Source: Pseudoalteromonas sp. MM1 | Lineage (GTDB): Bacteria > Pseudomonadota > Gammaproteobacteria > Enterobacterales > Alteromonadaceae | DNA: 64,000 nt | Reading direction: 5' to 3' | Assembly: GCF_030296835.1 (NCBI RefSeq) | Contig: NZ_AP027923.1 | Location: 496,001-560,000 of the forward strand | Shown here: in pieces, positions 44,245 through 53,711 of the stretch | Layout of the letters: each line of letters starts with the position of its first letter | Position numbering within the stretch: the first letter of the stretch is position 1 | Translations under genes and position numbers: made by a program | The notes under the pieces: model-generated | Databases searched by the model: none | Seen by the model: only the letters and a program-made list of their open reading frames with translations | What the model was told of the DNA's origin: nothing

Positions 44245-45350
44245 GATACTTCGTTTCCTGCTAATGATGCTGTGGTAGCCAGCGTTTGTAAGCCATCTAA
44301 CCAAATCTTAACTTGTTCGAGCTCTTGTTCACTACCAATTGAAATTCGTAGCCAATCGTCTTCACCGTATAGGGTAAACGCGCGCATTACTAAGCCTTGA
44401 TCAAGTGCTACTTTAAAGTCGTTTTTGTTGGCTAATTTTAAGGTAACAAAGTTACCTTCACCAGTGAGAATTTTTAATGCAGCAGGGGAGGCGTTTAACC
44501 ACTGTACAAGTTTAGCTTTTAAGCTATTTAAAATAGTCACTTGGCGGCGCATTGATGTAATTGCATCAGGTGCAATTGCTTGCGCAGCAATACTTGCCAC
44601 CACACCCGATACCGGATACGGCGCAATCACTTTACGAATTGGTGCAAGTACACTTTCTTGTGCAAGCGTAAAACCCGTTCTAAGGCCTGCAAGTGCAAAC
44701 GCTTTAGATAATGTGCGCAGTACCACTACATTATTAAATTCGTTTATAAGTGCTGTGGCGCTTTGCTCTGGGCAAAATTCAATATAGGCTTCATCAACAA
44801 TGACTAGTGCTTTACCCGCAAGCGCTGTTGCAATTGCTTTTACTTTATTAAGCGGTGTTAGGCTACCTGTTGGGTTATTTGGATTACAAATAAACACCAG
44901 TTTCGAGTTGCCCACAGCCTTTACTATTTCATCTACAGTACCATCAAGTAATAGCGCTTGCGTTAGGCCATTAATTGCAACGTTATGAGTATCAGCCGTA
45001 ACTTTGTACATACCGTAGGTTGGTAAAAATAACGCAATGCTGTCTTTTGCTGGTTCACAATAAGTGCGTACTAAAAGCTCAATGCCTTCATCGGCGCCGC
45101 GCGTCATTAATACGTTTTCGCTTTCAAGCTCTGTATACGCTGCGTAGCGGTCAATCACCAGTTGCGGTTGGGGATCTGGGTAGCGATTTAAATCTTCAAT
45201 ACTCAGTTCAAGGTTTTTAGCATACGGGCTTTCGTTGGCGTTTAACCACGTTGTACCGGTTAGCTTTTCACTTTTAGCAGAGCTATAGGCAGCAAGTGCT
45301 GCAATATTTTGTGGTAATAAGCTTGTCGCTTGTGCGCTCTTATTGCTCAT
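44241..45350 (-). CDS. hisC: Histidinol-phosphate aminotransferase
   Basis: 369 aa PLP-dependent class II enzyme. It has LNANESPYAKN, CNPNNPTGSLTPL, IVDEAYIEFCP, and the lysine region RTLSKAFALAGLRTG. It makes histidinol phosphate. Its frame overlaps hisD by 11 bases and hisB by 4 bases. Confidence 0.97.
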   Translation of the reverse strand: MSNKSAQATSLLPQNIAALAAYSSAKSEKLTGTTWLNANESPYAKNLELSIEDLNRYPDPQPQLVIDRYAAYTELESENVLMTRGADEGIELLVRTYCEPAKDSIALFLPTYGMYKVTADTHNVAINGLTQALLLDGTVDEIVKAVGNSKLVFICNPNNPTGSLTPLNKVKAIATALAGKALVIVDEAYIEFCPEQSATALINEFNNVVVLRTLSKAFALAGLRTGFTLAQESVLAPIRKVIAPYPVSGVVASIAAQAIAPDAITSMRRQVTILNSLKAKLVQWLNASPAALKILTGEGNFVTLKLANKNDFKVALDQGLVMRAFTLYGEDDWLRISIGSEQELEQVKIWLDGLQTLATTASLAGNEVS

Positions 45351-46641
45351 TTTTAATTGCCTCTAAACGAATTGAAACCGCATTTGCGTGTGCATCAAGG
45401 CCTTCTGCATCTGCTAGTGGTAAAATAGCTTTTGAAAGCTGCGTTAAGCCACTTTTACTAATAGTTTGCACTGTGTATGTGCGGAAAAAATCAAGCAAAT
45501 TTAAACTTGAATAGGTTGCACTGTAACCATAGGTAGGTAACACGTGGTTAGTACCCGATGCATAATCGCCCGCTGACTCTGGCGTGTAGTCGCCAACAAA
45601 TACCGAGCCTGCATTTTTAATTTTATCTAAATAAGGTGTTGAATCTGCTAATTGCAAAATTAAGTGTTCAGGGCCGTATTGCGCTGATACGTCAAAAGCT
45701 TGCTCAACAGAGTCCACTAAAATAAGTGATGAATTAGCCAGTGCTTGTTCGGCGGTATCTTTGCGGCTTAAGTTAGCAAGCTGGCGGGTAAGCGCCTGCT
45801 GCGTTTGCTCAATGATACTTTCGCTGTTACACAGTAAAATAACTTGCGAGTCTGCGCCGTGCTCAGCTTGCGAGAGTAAATCTGCTGCTATAAATTCTGG
45901 ATTTGCACGCTCATCTGCAATTACTAATACTTCAGACGGGCCTGCTGGCATATCGATTGCCATACCAGGAATTGTTTGCGCAACAAGCTGTTTTGCCATC
46001 GTTACAAAGCTATTACCTGGGCCAAAAATTTTGTTCACTTTAGGCACTGATTCAGTGCCGTAGGCCATTGCGGCTATAGCACCTGCGCCACCACTTTCAA
46101 TTAAAGTTGTAATGCCACATAACTTAGCTGCATATAATATCGCAGGGTTAATGCTTTCATCACCTTGCACAGGGGTTGCAAGTACGACGGTTTTAGCACC
46201 ACTTAATTGTGCAAGTACACCTTGCATAATAACCGATGATGGCAGTGGAGCACTGCCACCAGGTACATAAATACCCACAGCTTCGATGGCCTGATATTTC
46301 AGTTCACATTCAACGCCAGGTTGGGTTGATAACTTAATATCCTTAGGCAATTGCGCTTCGTGAAAACGTTTAACGTTTGCATAAGCGGTGTCAATTGCGT
46401 ATTTAAGCTCTGCGCTTAGTGCTTGCTCTGATGCGTTTATTTCATCAAGCGGTACACGTAAACGAGGGTTAGCTCTATTATCAAACTTTTTAGCCATATC
46501 AAGTAAGGCTTTATCACCTTGCTCTTTAACATCGCTCATAATTGTTTGGCATATTGCTTCAACCTTTGCGCTGGCAGAAACCGCAGGGCGCATTAGCGCC
46601 GCTGCTTGTACTTGTGAAGATTCCTCATTCCAACGAAGCAT
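45340..46641 (-). CDS. hisD: Histidinol dehydrogenase
   Basis: 433 aa. Markers are GIYVPGGSAPLPSSVIMQGV, KIFGPGNSFVTMAKQ, MAIDMPAGPSEVLVIADERA, SQAEHGADSQ and GPEHLIL, including zinc and catalytic His/Glu residues. It oxidises histidinol twice to histidine using NAD. It lies 5 bases after hisG. Confidence 0.97.
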   Translation of the reverse strand: MLRWNEESSQVQAAALMRPAVSASAKVEAICQTIMSDVKEQGDKALLDMAKKFDNRANPRLRVPLDEINASEQALSAELKYAIDTAYANVKRFHEAQLPKDIKLSTQPGVECELKYQAIEAVGIYVPGGSAPLPSSVIMQGVLAQLSGAKTVVLATPVQGDESINPAILYAAKLCGITTLIESGGAGAIAAMAYGTESVPKVNKIFGPGNSFVTMAKQLVAQTIPGMAIDMPAGPSEVLVIADERANPEFIAADLLSQAEHGADSQVILLCNSESIIEQTQQALTRQLANLSRKDTAEQALANSSLILVDSVEQAFDVSAQYGPEHLILQLADSTPYLDKIKNAGSVFVGDYTPESAGDYASGTNHVLPTYGYSATYSSLNLLDFFRTYTVQTISKSGLTQLSKAILPLADAEGLDAHANAVSIRLEAIKNEQ

Positions 46642-46646
46642 GGTAC

Positions 46647-47546
46647 TTACTCCATCATTTTTTCAATTGGCATTACTAAAATAGAGTTAGCGCCTAGGGC
46701 TTTAAGCTGCTCCATTGTTTCCCAAAATAATGTTTCGCTGCTTACCATGTGAAGCGCTACGTACTCTTCGTTACCAGCAAGTGCAAGTAGAGTAGGTTGG
46801 CCTGAGCCTGGTAAAATTTCGCAAATTTCATCAAGTTTAGTTTTTGGCGCGTGAAGCATAATGTATTTGCTTTCTTTTGCTTGTTTAACACCACGAAGGC
46901 GCGGCATAAGCTTATTGATTAGCGCTAGTTTGTCTTCATCTTGCAGGTCTTTATTTTGAATTAAACACGCGTTTGATTCTAAAATGGTATCACCTTGAAT
47001 TAAGCCGTTTGCTTCAAGTGTTGCACCGGTAGAAACTAAATCACAAATTGCATCAGAAAGACCGGCACGTGGGGCAACTTCTACTGACCCTGTAAGCATT
47101 ACAGTACTTGCATTAATGCCTTCGCGCTTTAACCACTGCGTTAAAATTTCTGGGTAGGTTGTAGCAATTCGTTTACCTTCAAACCAGCTCTTATCACGTG
47201 GGCCAAGCTCTTGTGGCCATGCAAGTGCAAGACGGCAGTAACCAAAATCTAGTTTAGCTAGTTTGCTAACTTCGCTTGGTACACCTTGACGCTCACGTTC
47301 TGCTTGTACTTCTACTAGTACGTTTTCGCCTACGATACCTAAATCACATACACCGTCCATTACTAAGCCCGGAATATCGTCATCGCGCACACGTAGTACG
47401 TCAATTGGCATATTAGTTGAGTGTGCAATTAAGCGTTGCTCACGTAGGTTTAATTTAACACCTAGTTGTTTTAGTAAATCTTGACAATCTTTAGACAGGC
47501 GACCGCCTTTTTGGATGGCGATACGTAGACGATTTGTGTTACTCAT
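46647..47546 (-). CDS. hisG: ATP phosphoribosyltransferase (long form)
   Basis: 299 aa, the long form with its own C-terminal ACT-like regulatory domain, so no HisZ is needed. It begins [20 protein letters not shown] and has the PRPP-binding segment [14 protein letters not shown]. First enzyme of the pathway and target of histidine feedback. Expression is preceded by a His leader peptide and attenuator. Confidence 0.97.
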   Translation of the reverse strand: MSNTNRLRIAIQKGGRLSKDCQDLLKQLGVKLNLREQRLIAHSTNMPIDVLRVRDDDIPGLVMDGVCDLGIVGENVLVEVQAERERQGVPSEVSKLAKLDFGYCRLALAWPQELGPRDKSWFEGKRIATTYPEILTQWLKREGINASTVMLTGSVEVAPRAGLSDAICDLVSTGATLEANGLIQGDTILESNACLIQNKDLQDEDKLALINKLMPRLRGVKQAKESKYIMLHAPKTKLDEICEILPGSGQPTLLALAGNEEYVALHMVSSETLFWETMEQLKALGANSILVMPIEKMME

Positions 47547-47576
47547 TATTCATTTTCCTTTAATTTAAAAACTAAA

Positions 47577-47598
47577 AACCCCGAGGGGAACCTCAGGG
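47577..47598 (-). terminator. Attenuator terminator of the his operon
   Basis: On the minus strand CCCTGAGG and CCTCGGGG pair (8 bp with one T-G) around TTCC, followed by five T residues, a short interruption and more T. It lies 30 bases before hisG and after the His leader peptide, with alternative pairing segments (AACCTCTGG and AGAGGTTATTCC) between. Confidence 0.92.
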
Positions 47599-47673
47599 CG
47601 AAAATGAATCAATGTGTTTTGAATCGCCAGAGGTTCCTTTTAGGAATAACCTCTCAGCGAAAGACCTGACAGG

Positions 47674-47724
47674 TTATTCCGGTGAATGGTGGTGATGATG
47701 TACTGTTGTCAGGTTTAAGCGCAT
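47674..47724 (-). CDS. hisL: his operon leader peptide
   Basis: A 16-residue frame, MRLNLTTVHHHHHSPE, from the ATG at 47724 to the stop at 47674-47676. Five consecutive His codons are the regulatory signal: scarcity of charged His-tRNA stalls the ribosome here and lets transcription pass the attenuator at 47577-47598. AGGA lies about 7 bases before the ATG. The design matches enterobacterial HisL (seven His), shortened. Confidence 0.95.
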   Translation of the reverse strand: MRLNLTTVHHHHHSPE

Positions 47725-47814
47725 TTTTATATCCTATTTTGCTTAGCGCTATTTAGTGAGCGTTAAGCTTTAATCTGTTTCAATAAATTTCGCATTCATA
47801 AAAACATAAACCGC

Positions 47815-47838
47815 CTTGCTAAGGCAAGTTTTTTTTTA
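47815..47838 (+). terminator. Orphan plus-strand terminator-like hairpin
   Basis: CTTGC and GCAAG pair around TAAG (47815-47828), followed by nine T residues. No plus-strand gene ends just upstream: the his leader is on the other strand. It may end a short unannotated plus-strand RNA, or act on transcription antisense to the his leader. Confidence 0.6.
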
Positions 47839-47981
47839 CCTAATTAAAGCATATCTTATAACGGTCGATAATATTGAGAGCAAAACCTCACTTTTTGCTA
47901 TTTTAATGTTTAAAATGTAGACAAAGTAGGCTTTATTGGTCGTTTTATCTAATTTGGTAAATTAACGTTAAGGAGGATTGT

Positions 47982-48230
47982 ATGGATATAATGATCCCTT
48001 TTTTAGGGAAAATTTCACGACTCGAACTCGAGCCAAAAGGGGCCTTTCACATTGCAGGTGTGCAAAATACGCCGCAAACACAAAAAATTAAGCTTGAAAA
48101 TGAAAAAAAGCAAACGCTAAATAAAAAACGATTAGAAGCAGCTCAAAGTAACCAAAGCGCAAACACCGCTAATGAAAAAGCCATCACCGTAGATGATGAA
48201 GGTAACAAGCATTTAGATACGTGGGCTTAA
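47982..48230 (+). CDS. Small charged protein of unknown function
   Basis: 82 aa. A very strong ribosome binding site (AAGGAGG) precedes the ATG, which supports a real gene. After an initial segment (MIPFLGKISRLELEPKG) the chain is rich in Lys, Glu, Gln and Asn and is probably helical or disordered. No family recognised. The stop codon TAA (48228-48230) is the first three bases of a fragment of the interspersed repeat. Confidence 0.65.
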   Translation: MDIMIPFLGKISRLELEPKGAFHIAGVQNTPQTQKIKLENEKKQTLNKKRLEAAQSNQSANTANEKAITVDDEGNKHLDTWA

Positions 48231-48262
48231 TACCAATTTGCGATAATACTTAATCATTCTTA
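48228..48262. repeat. Interspersed repeat, copy B (left-end fragment)
   Basis: TAATACCAATTTGCGATAAT and TACTTAATCATT match the left end of copies A and D. Only the first 30-35 bases are present. Its TAA is the stop codon of the 82-residue gene, and its TTA at 48250-48252 is the stop (TAA) of the convergent AraC gene. Confidence 0.7.
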
Positions 48263-49200
48263 CGCCACTTTGCAGGCGTTAGCCCTGTGCTTTTTTTAAA
48301 TAAACGAGAAAAAAAACTACTGTTTTCATAGCCCACATCCACCGATATTTCGTTCACGGTTTTATCTGTTGCTAATAATTGCTTTTTGGCTTTATCTATT
48401 CTGACTTCTTGTACATATTTGTTAATTGATATTCCTGTTGCTTGCGAAAATCGTCTTTTTAAATTGCGTTCACTAAAATTAAATTGTTTTGCTAACTCAC
48501 TTATAGTGATTAAACCGCTTGAATGGTTATTAATCCAATCTTGTATCTCGTTAATCTTCTCATCTCTATGATTATTAAATTGAGGCAAAATAAGATTTAA
48601 CTTATTAGAATCAGAAATAAGTAAATGGGTAGCACACTGCTGAGAAAAACGGTCGCCTTTATCTTTAGCAACAATTCCTAAAAGTACGCTGATACCCGCC
48701 TCAAAGGAGCCTGTTGTATAGATGTTTCCGGTTTTTAAATACGATTTATGGCTAATAAATTGGCAATCAGGAAATAACTTACTGAACGGCTTAACCAAGC
48801 TCCAGTGAGTCGCAATCACCGTTTTGTTCAATTGACCTGTGGCTGCTAAAAAGTAAGAGCCAGTACTTAAACTAAGAATAGACGTACTACTGTGTATTTT
48901 TGGTTTTAGCCAATTAATAATTAAGTCAGTGCCAAGTGGCATATTTTTTAATTTTGAGCCCTCTATTGGCGGAATAATAACTAAATCATACGCTTTATCA
49001 GAAAGCGAATTATCGGCAATAACAAGTGAATTACTTGAACTAGTTATTGCACTACCGTCGGTCGTTATTATTTCTACTTCATAACTTTGGGGTAATGAGT
49101 AATGCGATTCGAGCAAGGAAACAATAGTAAAAAAGTCTTTTGCTAAAAACACGCTCACAGCCCAGCAGTCTTCATAGGCAATAATTGCTATATTTTTCAT
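48250..49200 (-). CDS. GlxA-type AraC family regulator (DJ-1/PfpI plus HTH)
   Basis: 316 aa. Residues 1-190 resemble the DJ-1/PfpI-like domain (MKNIAIIAYEDCWAVSVFLA, then LSTGSYFLAATGQLNKTVIA followed by THW). The C-terminal 100 residues are an AraC HTH: LAKQFNFSERNLKRRFSQAT and EISVDVGYENSSFFSRLFKK. This is the GlxA-like group of transcription factors; the ligand is unknown. Its last codons fall at the edge of a repeat fragment. Confidence 0.88.
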   Translation of the reverse strand: MKNIAIIAYEDCWAVSVFLAKDFFTIVSLLESHYSLPQSYEVEIITTDGSAITSSSNSLVIADNSLSDKAYDLVIIPPIEGSKLKNMPLGTDLIINWLKPKIHSSTSILSLSTGSYFLAATGQLNKTVIATHWSLVKPFSKLFPDCQFISHKSYLKTGNIYTTGSFEAGISVLLGIVAKDKGDRFSQQCATHLLISDSNKLNLILPQFNNHRDEKINEIQDWINNHSSGLITISELAKQFNFSERNLKRRFSQATGISINKYVQEVRIDKAKKQLLATDKTVNEISVDVGYENSSFFSRLFKKSTGLTPAKWRKND

Positions 49201-49395
49201 AATTTCATTTGGCCCGATCGAACTGTTAAAAGTACCTGTGCAGACATATTATTTTAATATTTGTAAAAGTAACATGGGATCATACTTTAAAGACTCATGT
49301 ATTTAAAAGTTATTGTTTTTAAGTGCTTTTTACTATTTTAAATTATAGCTAAACTACGTGGGATAATAATAAACACATTTTTTTAGGGGGCAGGT

Positions 49396-50013
49396 TTGCA
49401 GCAGTACTTACAAAATGATGCTTTTTTTAATCAAAATCATTACGAAATAAATAGCTGGTTACAAAAGGTAAAAGGAGAAAACGATCGCACCAAGGCAATT
49501 TCAATTTATTACCTTGTAAGAGATCAGATTAAATATGATCCCTTTACTCTTTTAGATGGAGCAAAGTCACTCAGTAGCGATTATTGCTTAGATAACAAAG
49601 CAGCGTATTGCATCCCTAAGGCATCGCTACAAATAACATTAAGCCGAGCATGTAATATCCCTGCACGGTTAGGCTTAGCTGATGTTCGTAACCATTTAAG
49701 CACCCCTAAATTAGATGAGTTACTAAAGAATGAGGTGTTTACGATGCATGCTTACGTAGAGCAGTTTATTGAAGGGAATTGGGTAAAATCAACCCCAGCC
49801 TTTAATAAGGAGTTATGTGACTTAGTTAACATAAAGCCGTTAGAGTTTGATGGGGTTAATCACTCTTTATTTCATCAATTTACTACTGATGGTAAAAAGC
49901 ATATGGAATACTTAAAAGATCACGGTCAATATGCTGCTATGCCAACAGCGTTTATTAATAAAAATTGTCAGCTTTATTACCCACATTTAGAGCTCAACTT
50001 TGCCGTGAATTAA
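49396..50013 (+). CDS. Transglutaminase-like domain protein
   Basis: 205 aa, starting at TTG 49396 with AGGGGGCAGG upstream. Cys77 in AAYCIPKASLQITLSRAC followed by NIPARL matches the transglutaminase-like nucleophile segment. The His in FTMHAYVEQFIEGNWVKSTP matches the second catalytic residue. In canonical members an Asp comes next (WxxxDPT); here the residue is Thr (STPA), so activity may be altered. Without a signal peptide it should be cytoplasmic. Function unknown. Confidence 0.78.
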   Translation: MQQYLQNDAFFNQNHYEINSWLQKVKGENDRTKAISIYYLVRDQIKYDPFTLLDGAKSLSSDYCLDNKAAYCIPKASLQITLSRACNIPARLGLADVRNHLSTPKLDELLKNEVFTMHAYVEQFIEGNWVKSTPAFNKELCDLVNIKPLEFDGVNHSLFHQFTTDGKKHMEYLKDHGQYAAMPTAFINKNCQLYYPHLELNFAVN

Positions 50014-50137
50014 TAAAAATTTTTACACTAATAGCCATTACTCTGTGGTTAATTTTTTAAAAACCTAGGTTGGTGTTGTTCTGCTTTAAAAGAGTTTGGT
50101 GAAATGAAAGTAAATAATAATAAGCAAAATACAGTTA

Positions 50138-50161
50138 ACCCGCAGTGACATTACTGCGGGT
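50138..50161. terminator. Hairpin between the transglutaminase-like and antiporter genes
   Basis: ACCCGCAGT and ACTGCGGGT form a perfect 9 bp stem around GACATT. There is no strong T-run on either side, so it could be a weak terminator for the two convergent genes or an RNA stabiliser. Confidence 0.5.
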
Positions 50162-50174
50162 ATCATCAATAAAA

Positions 50175-51458
50175 CTATTGGGTCTGATCAGCTGATTTAA
50201 TACTGCTTTGTATAAGAGGAGATATAGTCAACCCTTGAACTATTATTGAAAATATAACCACAACATAAGTCACAATAACAATTAAGTCATGTAGGTCACT
50301 GCCTGATATAAAAACTTCATCGCGCGGAATTGCCGCAGCCATAGCAAGCGCTAAACCACCACGTAAACCACCCCAAGTTAAAATTTTCACGCTGTGTTTA
50401 TCGTAATTTCTAAAGCGTTTAAATATGACAAAAGGCGCGCCAACACTAATAAAGCGTGCTACTAAAATAGCAGGGATCATCACTAGCCCTAAGCCAATTT
50501 CAGCTAAGGTTACTGGCATAGTAACAATCAGCATACCTATGATTAAAAACAATAACGCATTTAAAAAGCTGTCGGTAGCGTGCCAAAAGTCTTTAATATA
50601 GCGTGTGTTTTCGGGGCCTGTACGTTCTGTGGCTTTTGCGCGAGTAATATTGCCCAAAATAATTCCGCTGGTAACCATGGCTAATGCGCCCGATATTTCC
50701 CAAATATTTGCAGCTGCAAAGCCCGCTGTAGGAATTGTTAAAGTAATTAATAAACGAATATTTACATCTTTACAGTTAATAATTAAAAAGTGACCCACTA
50801 ACGCCATAACTAAACCAAACACAATGCCGCCAATAGCATCAACAAAAAAGAGCTCTGCTATGTCACTTGGGTTTGCATCTGTTCCAAAAAACGCGACAGA
50901 AAAAAGTGTTGTAAAAATAACTAAACCAATACCATCGTTAAATAAAGACTCACCTTCTACTTGAACTGAAATACCTTCAGGGGCGCGTAATTGTTTAATA
51001 ATAGCGAGCACAGCAATAGGATCGGTAGGGCTTATTAATGCACCAAAAAGTAAACAATAAATAAATGGTACAGGCCAGCCGAGCACGGTAAATATATAAA
51101 AGCTTAGATAGCCGACTAAAAAAGTAGACATCACAGTAGAAAACAGCACCAGTGCGGTTATTTCCCATCGCTGTTTGCGCAGTGCAAGTAGGTTTATTTC
51201 CAGCGCGCCTGCAAACAGTAAAAAGCCCAACATACCTTTTAAAAGTAACTCATTAAAATTGATACTTGCGACAACTTGGGTGATTTCTAGTGCTGTTTTA
51301 TCGCCTAATAATTTAACCGAAATAATCAATAACAAGGATATAACAACTGAGCCTGTTGTAATGGCGATAGTTGTTTGCATTTTGAGAACATACTGGTTTG
51401 CAAAGGCAATAAAAATTGCAATGGCAGAGAGAAAACAAATGAGATACCAAGCATTCAT
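50175..51458 (-). CDS. CPA1 family Na+(K+)/H+ antiporter
   Basis: 427 aa with about 12-13 membrane segments. Ion-binding motifs include ISPTDPIAVLAIIKQLRAPE and EGESLFNDGIGLVIF, the ND pair of NhaP-type CPA1 transporters; TWGGLRGGLALAMA also matches. It exchanges sodium or potassium for protons in the inner membrane. Cytoplasmic regulatory tail is very short. Single gene. Confidence 0.93.
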   Translation of the reverse strand: MNAWYLICFLSAIAIFIAFANQYVLKMQTTIAITTGSVVISLLLIISVKLLGDKTALEITQVVASINFNELLLKGMLGFLLFAGALEINLLALRKQRWEITALVLFSTVMSTFLVGYLSFYIFTVLGWPVPFIYCLLFGALISPTDPIAVLAIIKQLRAPEGISVQVEGESLFNDGIGLVIFTTLFSVAFFGTDANPSDIAELFFVDAIGGIVFGLVMALVGHFLIINCKDVNIRLLITLTIPTAGFAAANIWEISGALAMVTSGIILGNITRAKATERTGPENTRYIKDFWHATDSFLNALLFLIIGMLIVTMPVTLAEIGLGLVMIPAILVARFISVGAPFVIFKRFRNYDKHSVKILTWGGLRGGLALAMAAAIPRDEVFISGSDLHDLIVIVTYVVVIFSIIVQGLTISPLIQSSIKSADQTQ

Positions 51459-51785
51459 TGGCTAACCTTAAATTATTTTAAAGAACGAAAAAAGAGAATT
51501 AAACGCGGCGTATATTACTCCTGTGACTAGGCTGTGTCACAGTATTTATGGGGCTTTTAGTACTTAATTTATGTCTTTAGAAGACAGTTAGTTAATGCAA
51601 ATTTGCTGGTGTTACTGGTTGTAATAAAGAGATTAATACAAGGTGACTGGGCAATCTTTATTTTTAAATATCAAATTAAACTTTATTCAATTTTAGCCTT
51701 ACCTTAAATATGCGTGTCCTTTAATTCCAATGGGCTTGCCCTTATAGCCAGGCTTACGTAAAATCGCGCTATTATTTTTTGTAAA
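51459..51785. other. Intergenic stretch with no recognised feature
   Basis: This 327-base gap separates the divergent antiporter and YoaA genes. It should hold promoters for both, but I see no convincing box, repeat or small frame. Confidence 0.5.
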
Positions 51786-53702
51786 GTGACTGGTATTATC
51801 AAACAGCTGTTTAGTGCAACCGGGCCGTTAGCGTTATCTCTAGATGGATACACGCCTCGCCAACCTCAAATTGATATGGCCGTTGCCGTTAACGATGCAT
51901 TAAAAAATAGCACGCAGTTAGTGGTTGAGGCGGGGACTGGTACAGGTAAAACGTTTGCCTATTTAGCGCCTGCCCTTAAATCTAAGGGTAAAACAATTAT
52001 TTCAACAGGCTCTAAGGCCTTGCAGGAGCAGTTATACCACCGTGATTTACCTCAGCTAGTAAAAGCACTTAATGCATCTAAAAAAACCGCATTGTTAAAA
52101 GGGCGTGCTAATTACCTGTGTACTTACAGATTGAACCAGCATGTAGCCCATGTACCTACAGATGACCCCGATGTAATGCATCAGCTTGCCATGGTTGCAA
52201 AATTTGCCAGTGAAACACAGTCGGGGGATTTAGCTGATTGTATTGGTATTGAAGAAGATGCCAAAGTACTGCCCTATGTAAACTCAACTGCTGATAACTG
52301 CTTAGGCAAAGAGTGTCCAGACTTTCAATCATGTTATATACGCAAAGCGCGGTTAAATGCTGCCGAAGCGGATGTAGTGGTTATAAATCATCATTTATTT
52401 TTTGCCGATATGGCAGTAAAAGATTCCGGTTTTGCCGAACTTATGCCCACTGCCGACGCTTATATTTTTGACGAAGCGCACCAATTGAGTGAAATTGCCA
52501 GTGACTACTTTGGTGAAAGCATAAGCACCAAAAAGCTGGTGGATTTAATTAACGATTTACGCGCTATTTACCGTGCAGAAATTCCCGATATGCTACAGCT
52601 TGGAAAAAGCCTTAATAAGCTTGAAACCAGTGTAGCCGACTTACGTTTACAATTTGGGGTTGATGGTAGCCGAGGTGATTGGCGCGAAAAGCTCAGTGAT
52701 AAATTAATTTGCGCAGCGCTACATCGGGTGATCAGCGATTTAGACTTTGTCTACCAAGTATTAAAGCTATGCCTAGAGCGTAGTGATAAAATAGAGCACC
52801 CGTTTGAGCGTACATTAGCGTTTAAAGGTCAGTTAGAGCGTGTTTTTGATACCGCACAAACGGGCTTTAGCTATTGGTACGAAACCACAAGGCGTTATTT
52901 AACGGTTAATATTACACCGCTTAATGTTTCTGCTAAATTTGCCCAAATGATGAAAGATACCGGTGCAGGGTTTGTATTTACCTCAGCTACACTATCGGTT
53001 GACAATAAGCTGGATCACTTTAACGCAAGTTTAGGCATTACCCCAGTGCAAAGCATGATGGTGGATAGCCCCTTTGATTATCCTAATCAGGCATTATTGT
53101 GCTTACCGCGCTATTTACCTGAATCGCATGCCGAGAACATGCCACATGCAATTATAAAATTAACCCTAGAACTGATCAAATCAGCTAAAGGGCGTTGCTT
53201 TGTGTTGTTTACCAGCTACCGAATGATGCATTTAGTGGCTGAGGGATTAACCACACAAATGGACTACCCAGTTTATATGCAAGGGCAAATGTCTAAGCGT
53301 ATAATACTCGAAAAATTTACCCGCCATGGTAATGCGGTATTGTTAGGTACTGCTTCGTTTTGGGAAGGTGTTGATGTACGTGGTAGTACGCTAAGCTGTG
53401 TTATTATCGACAAGTTACCTTTTGCAGCACCGGATGACCCATTGCTGCAAGCCAAAATGCAAGATTGCCAAATGCAAGGCAAAGACCCGTTTGCACATAT
53501 TCAGTTGCCACAGGCTGTCATTGCGCTCAAACAAGGTGTAGGACGTTTAATACGAGATAACAAAGATAAAGGCGTGCTGGTTATTTGCGACAACCGATTA
53601 GTAACGCGCCAATATGGCCAAGTATTTTTAAAAAGCTTACCGCCGATGCGCCGCACGCGAAGCTTAGAAGATGCAAACACATTTTTAAAACACATTAACT
53701 AG
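51786..53702 (+). CDS. yoaA: DinG-family ATP-dependent helicase (YoaA)
   Basis: 638 aa XPD/DinG helicase. Walker A is VEAGTGTGKTFAYL, the DEAH box is IFDEAHQLSEIA, and Fe-S cysteines lie in YLCTYR and NCLGKECPDFQSCYI. The C-terminal motifs include TASFWEGVDVRG and GVGRLIRDNKDKG. The start codon is GTG 51786. YoaA assists replication fork and repair processes with HolC in E. coli. It is followed by tsaB nine bases on, as in enterobacteria. Length and cysteines fit YoaA rather than DinG. Confidence 0.92.
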   Translation: MTGIIKQLFSATGPLALSLDGYTPRQPQIDMAVAVNDALKNSTQLVVEAGTGTGKTFAYLAPALKSKGKTIISTGSKALQEQLYHRDLPQLVKALNASKKTALLKGRANYLCTYRLNQHVAHVPTDDPDVMHQLAMVAKFASETQSGDLADCIGIEEDAKVLPYVNSTADNCLGKECPDFQSCYIRKARLNAAEADVVVINHHLFFADMAVKDSGFAELMPTADAYIFDEAHQLSEIASDYFGESISTKKLVDLINDLRAIYRAEIPDMLQLGKSLNKLETSVADLRLQFGVDGSRGDWREKLSDKLICAALHRVISDLDFVYQVLKLCLERSDKIEHPFERTLAFKGQLERVFDTAQTGFSYWYETTRRYLTVNITPLNVSAKFAQMMKDTGAGFVFTSATLSVDNKLDHFNASLGITPVQSMMVDSPFDYPNQALLCLPRYLPESHAENMPHAIIKLTLELIKSAKGRCFVLFTSYRMMHLVAEGLTTQMDYPVYMQGQMSKRIILEKFTRHGNAVLLGTASFWEGVDVRGSTLSCVIIDKLPFAAPDDPLLQAKMQDCQMQGKDPFAHIQLPQAVIALKQGVGRLIRDNKDKGVLVICDNRLVTRQYGQVFLKSLPPMRRTRSLEDANTFLKHIN

Positions 53703-53711
53703 AGTACTAAA

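Noticed and set aside
44245..44304. Longer hisB start at 44304
   Set aside because: The additional 20 codons overlap the hisC coding end, and the ATG at 44244 forms the usual ATGA overlap and gives the standard HisB N-terminus.
51790..51806. CTG...CAG sequence at the start of yoaA as a LexA box
   Set aside because: The interval between CTG and CAG is 11 bases rather than 10 and the centre does not follow the alternating TA pattern; it is also inside the coding start.
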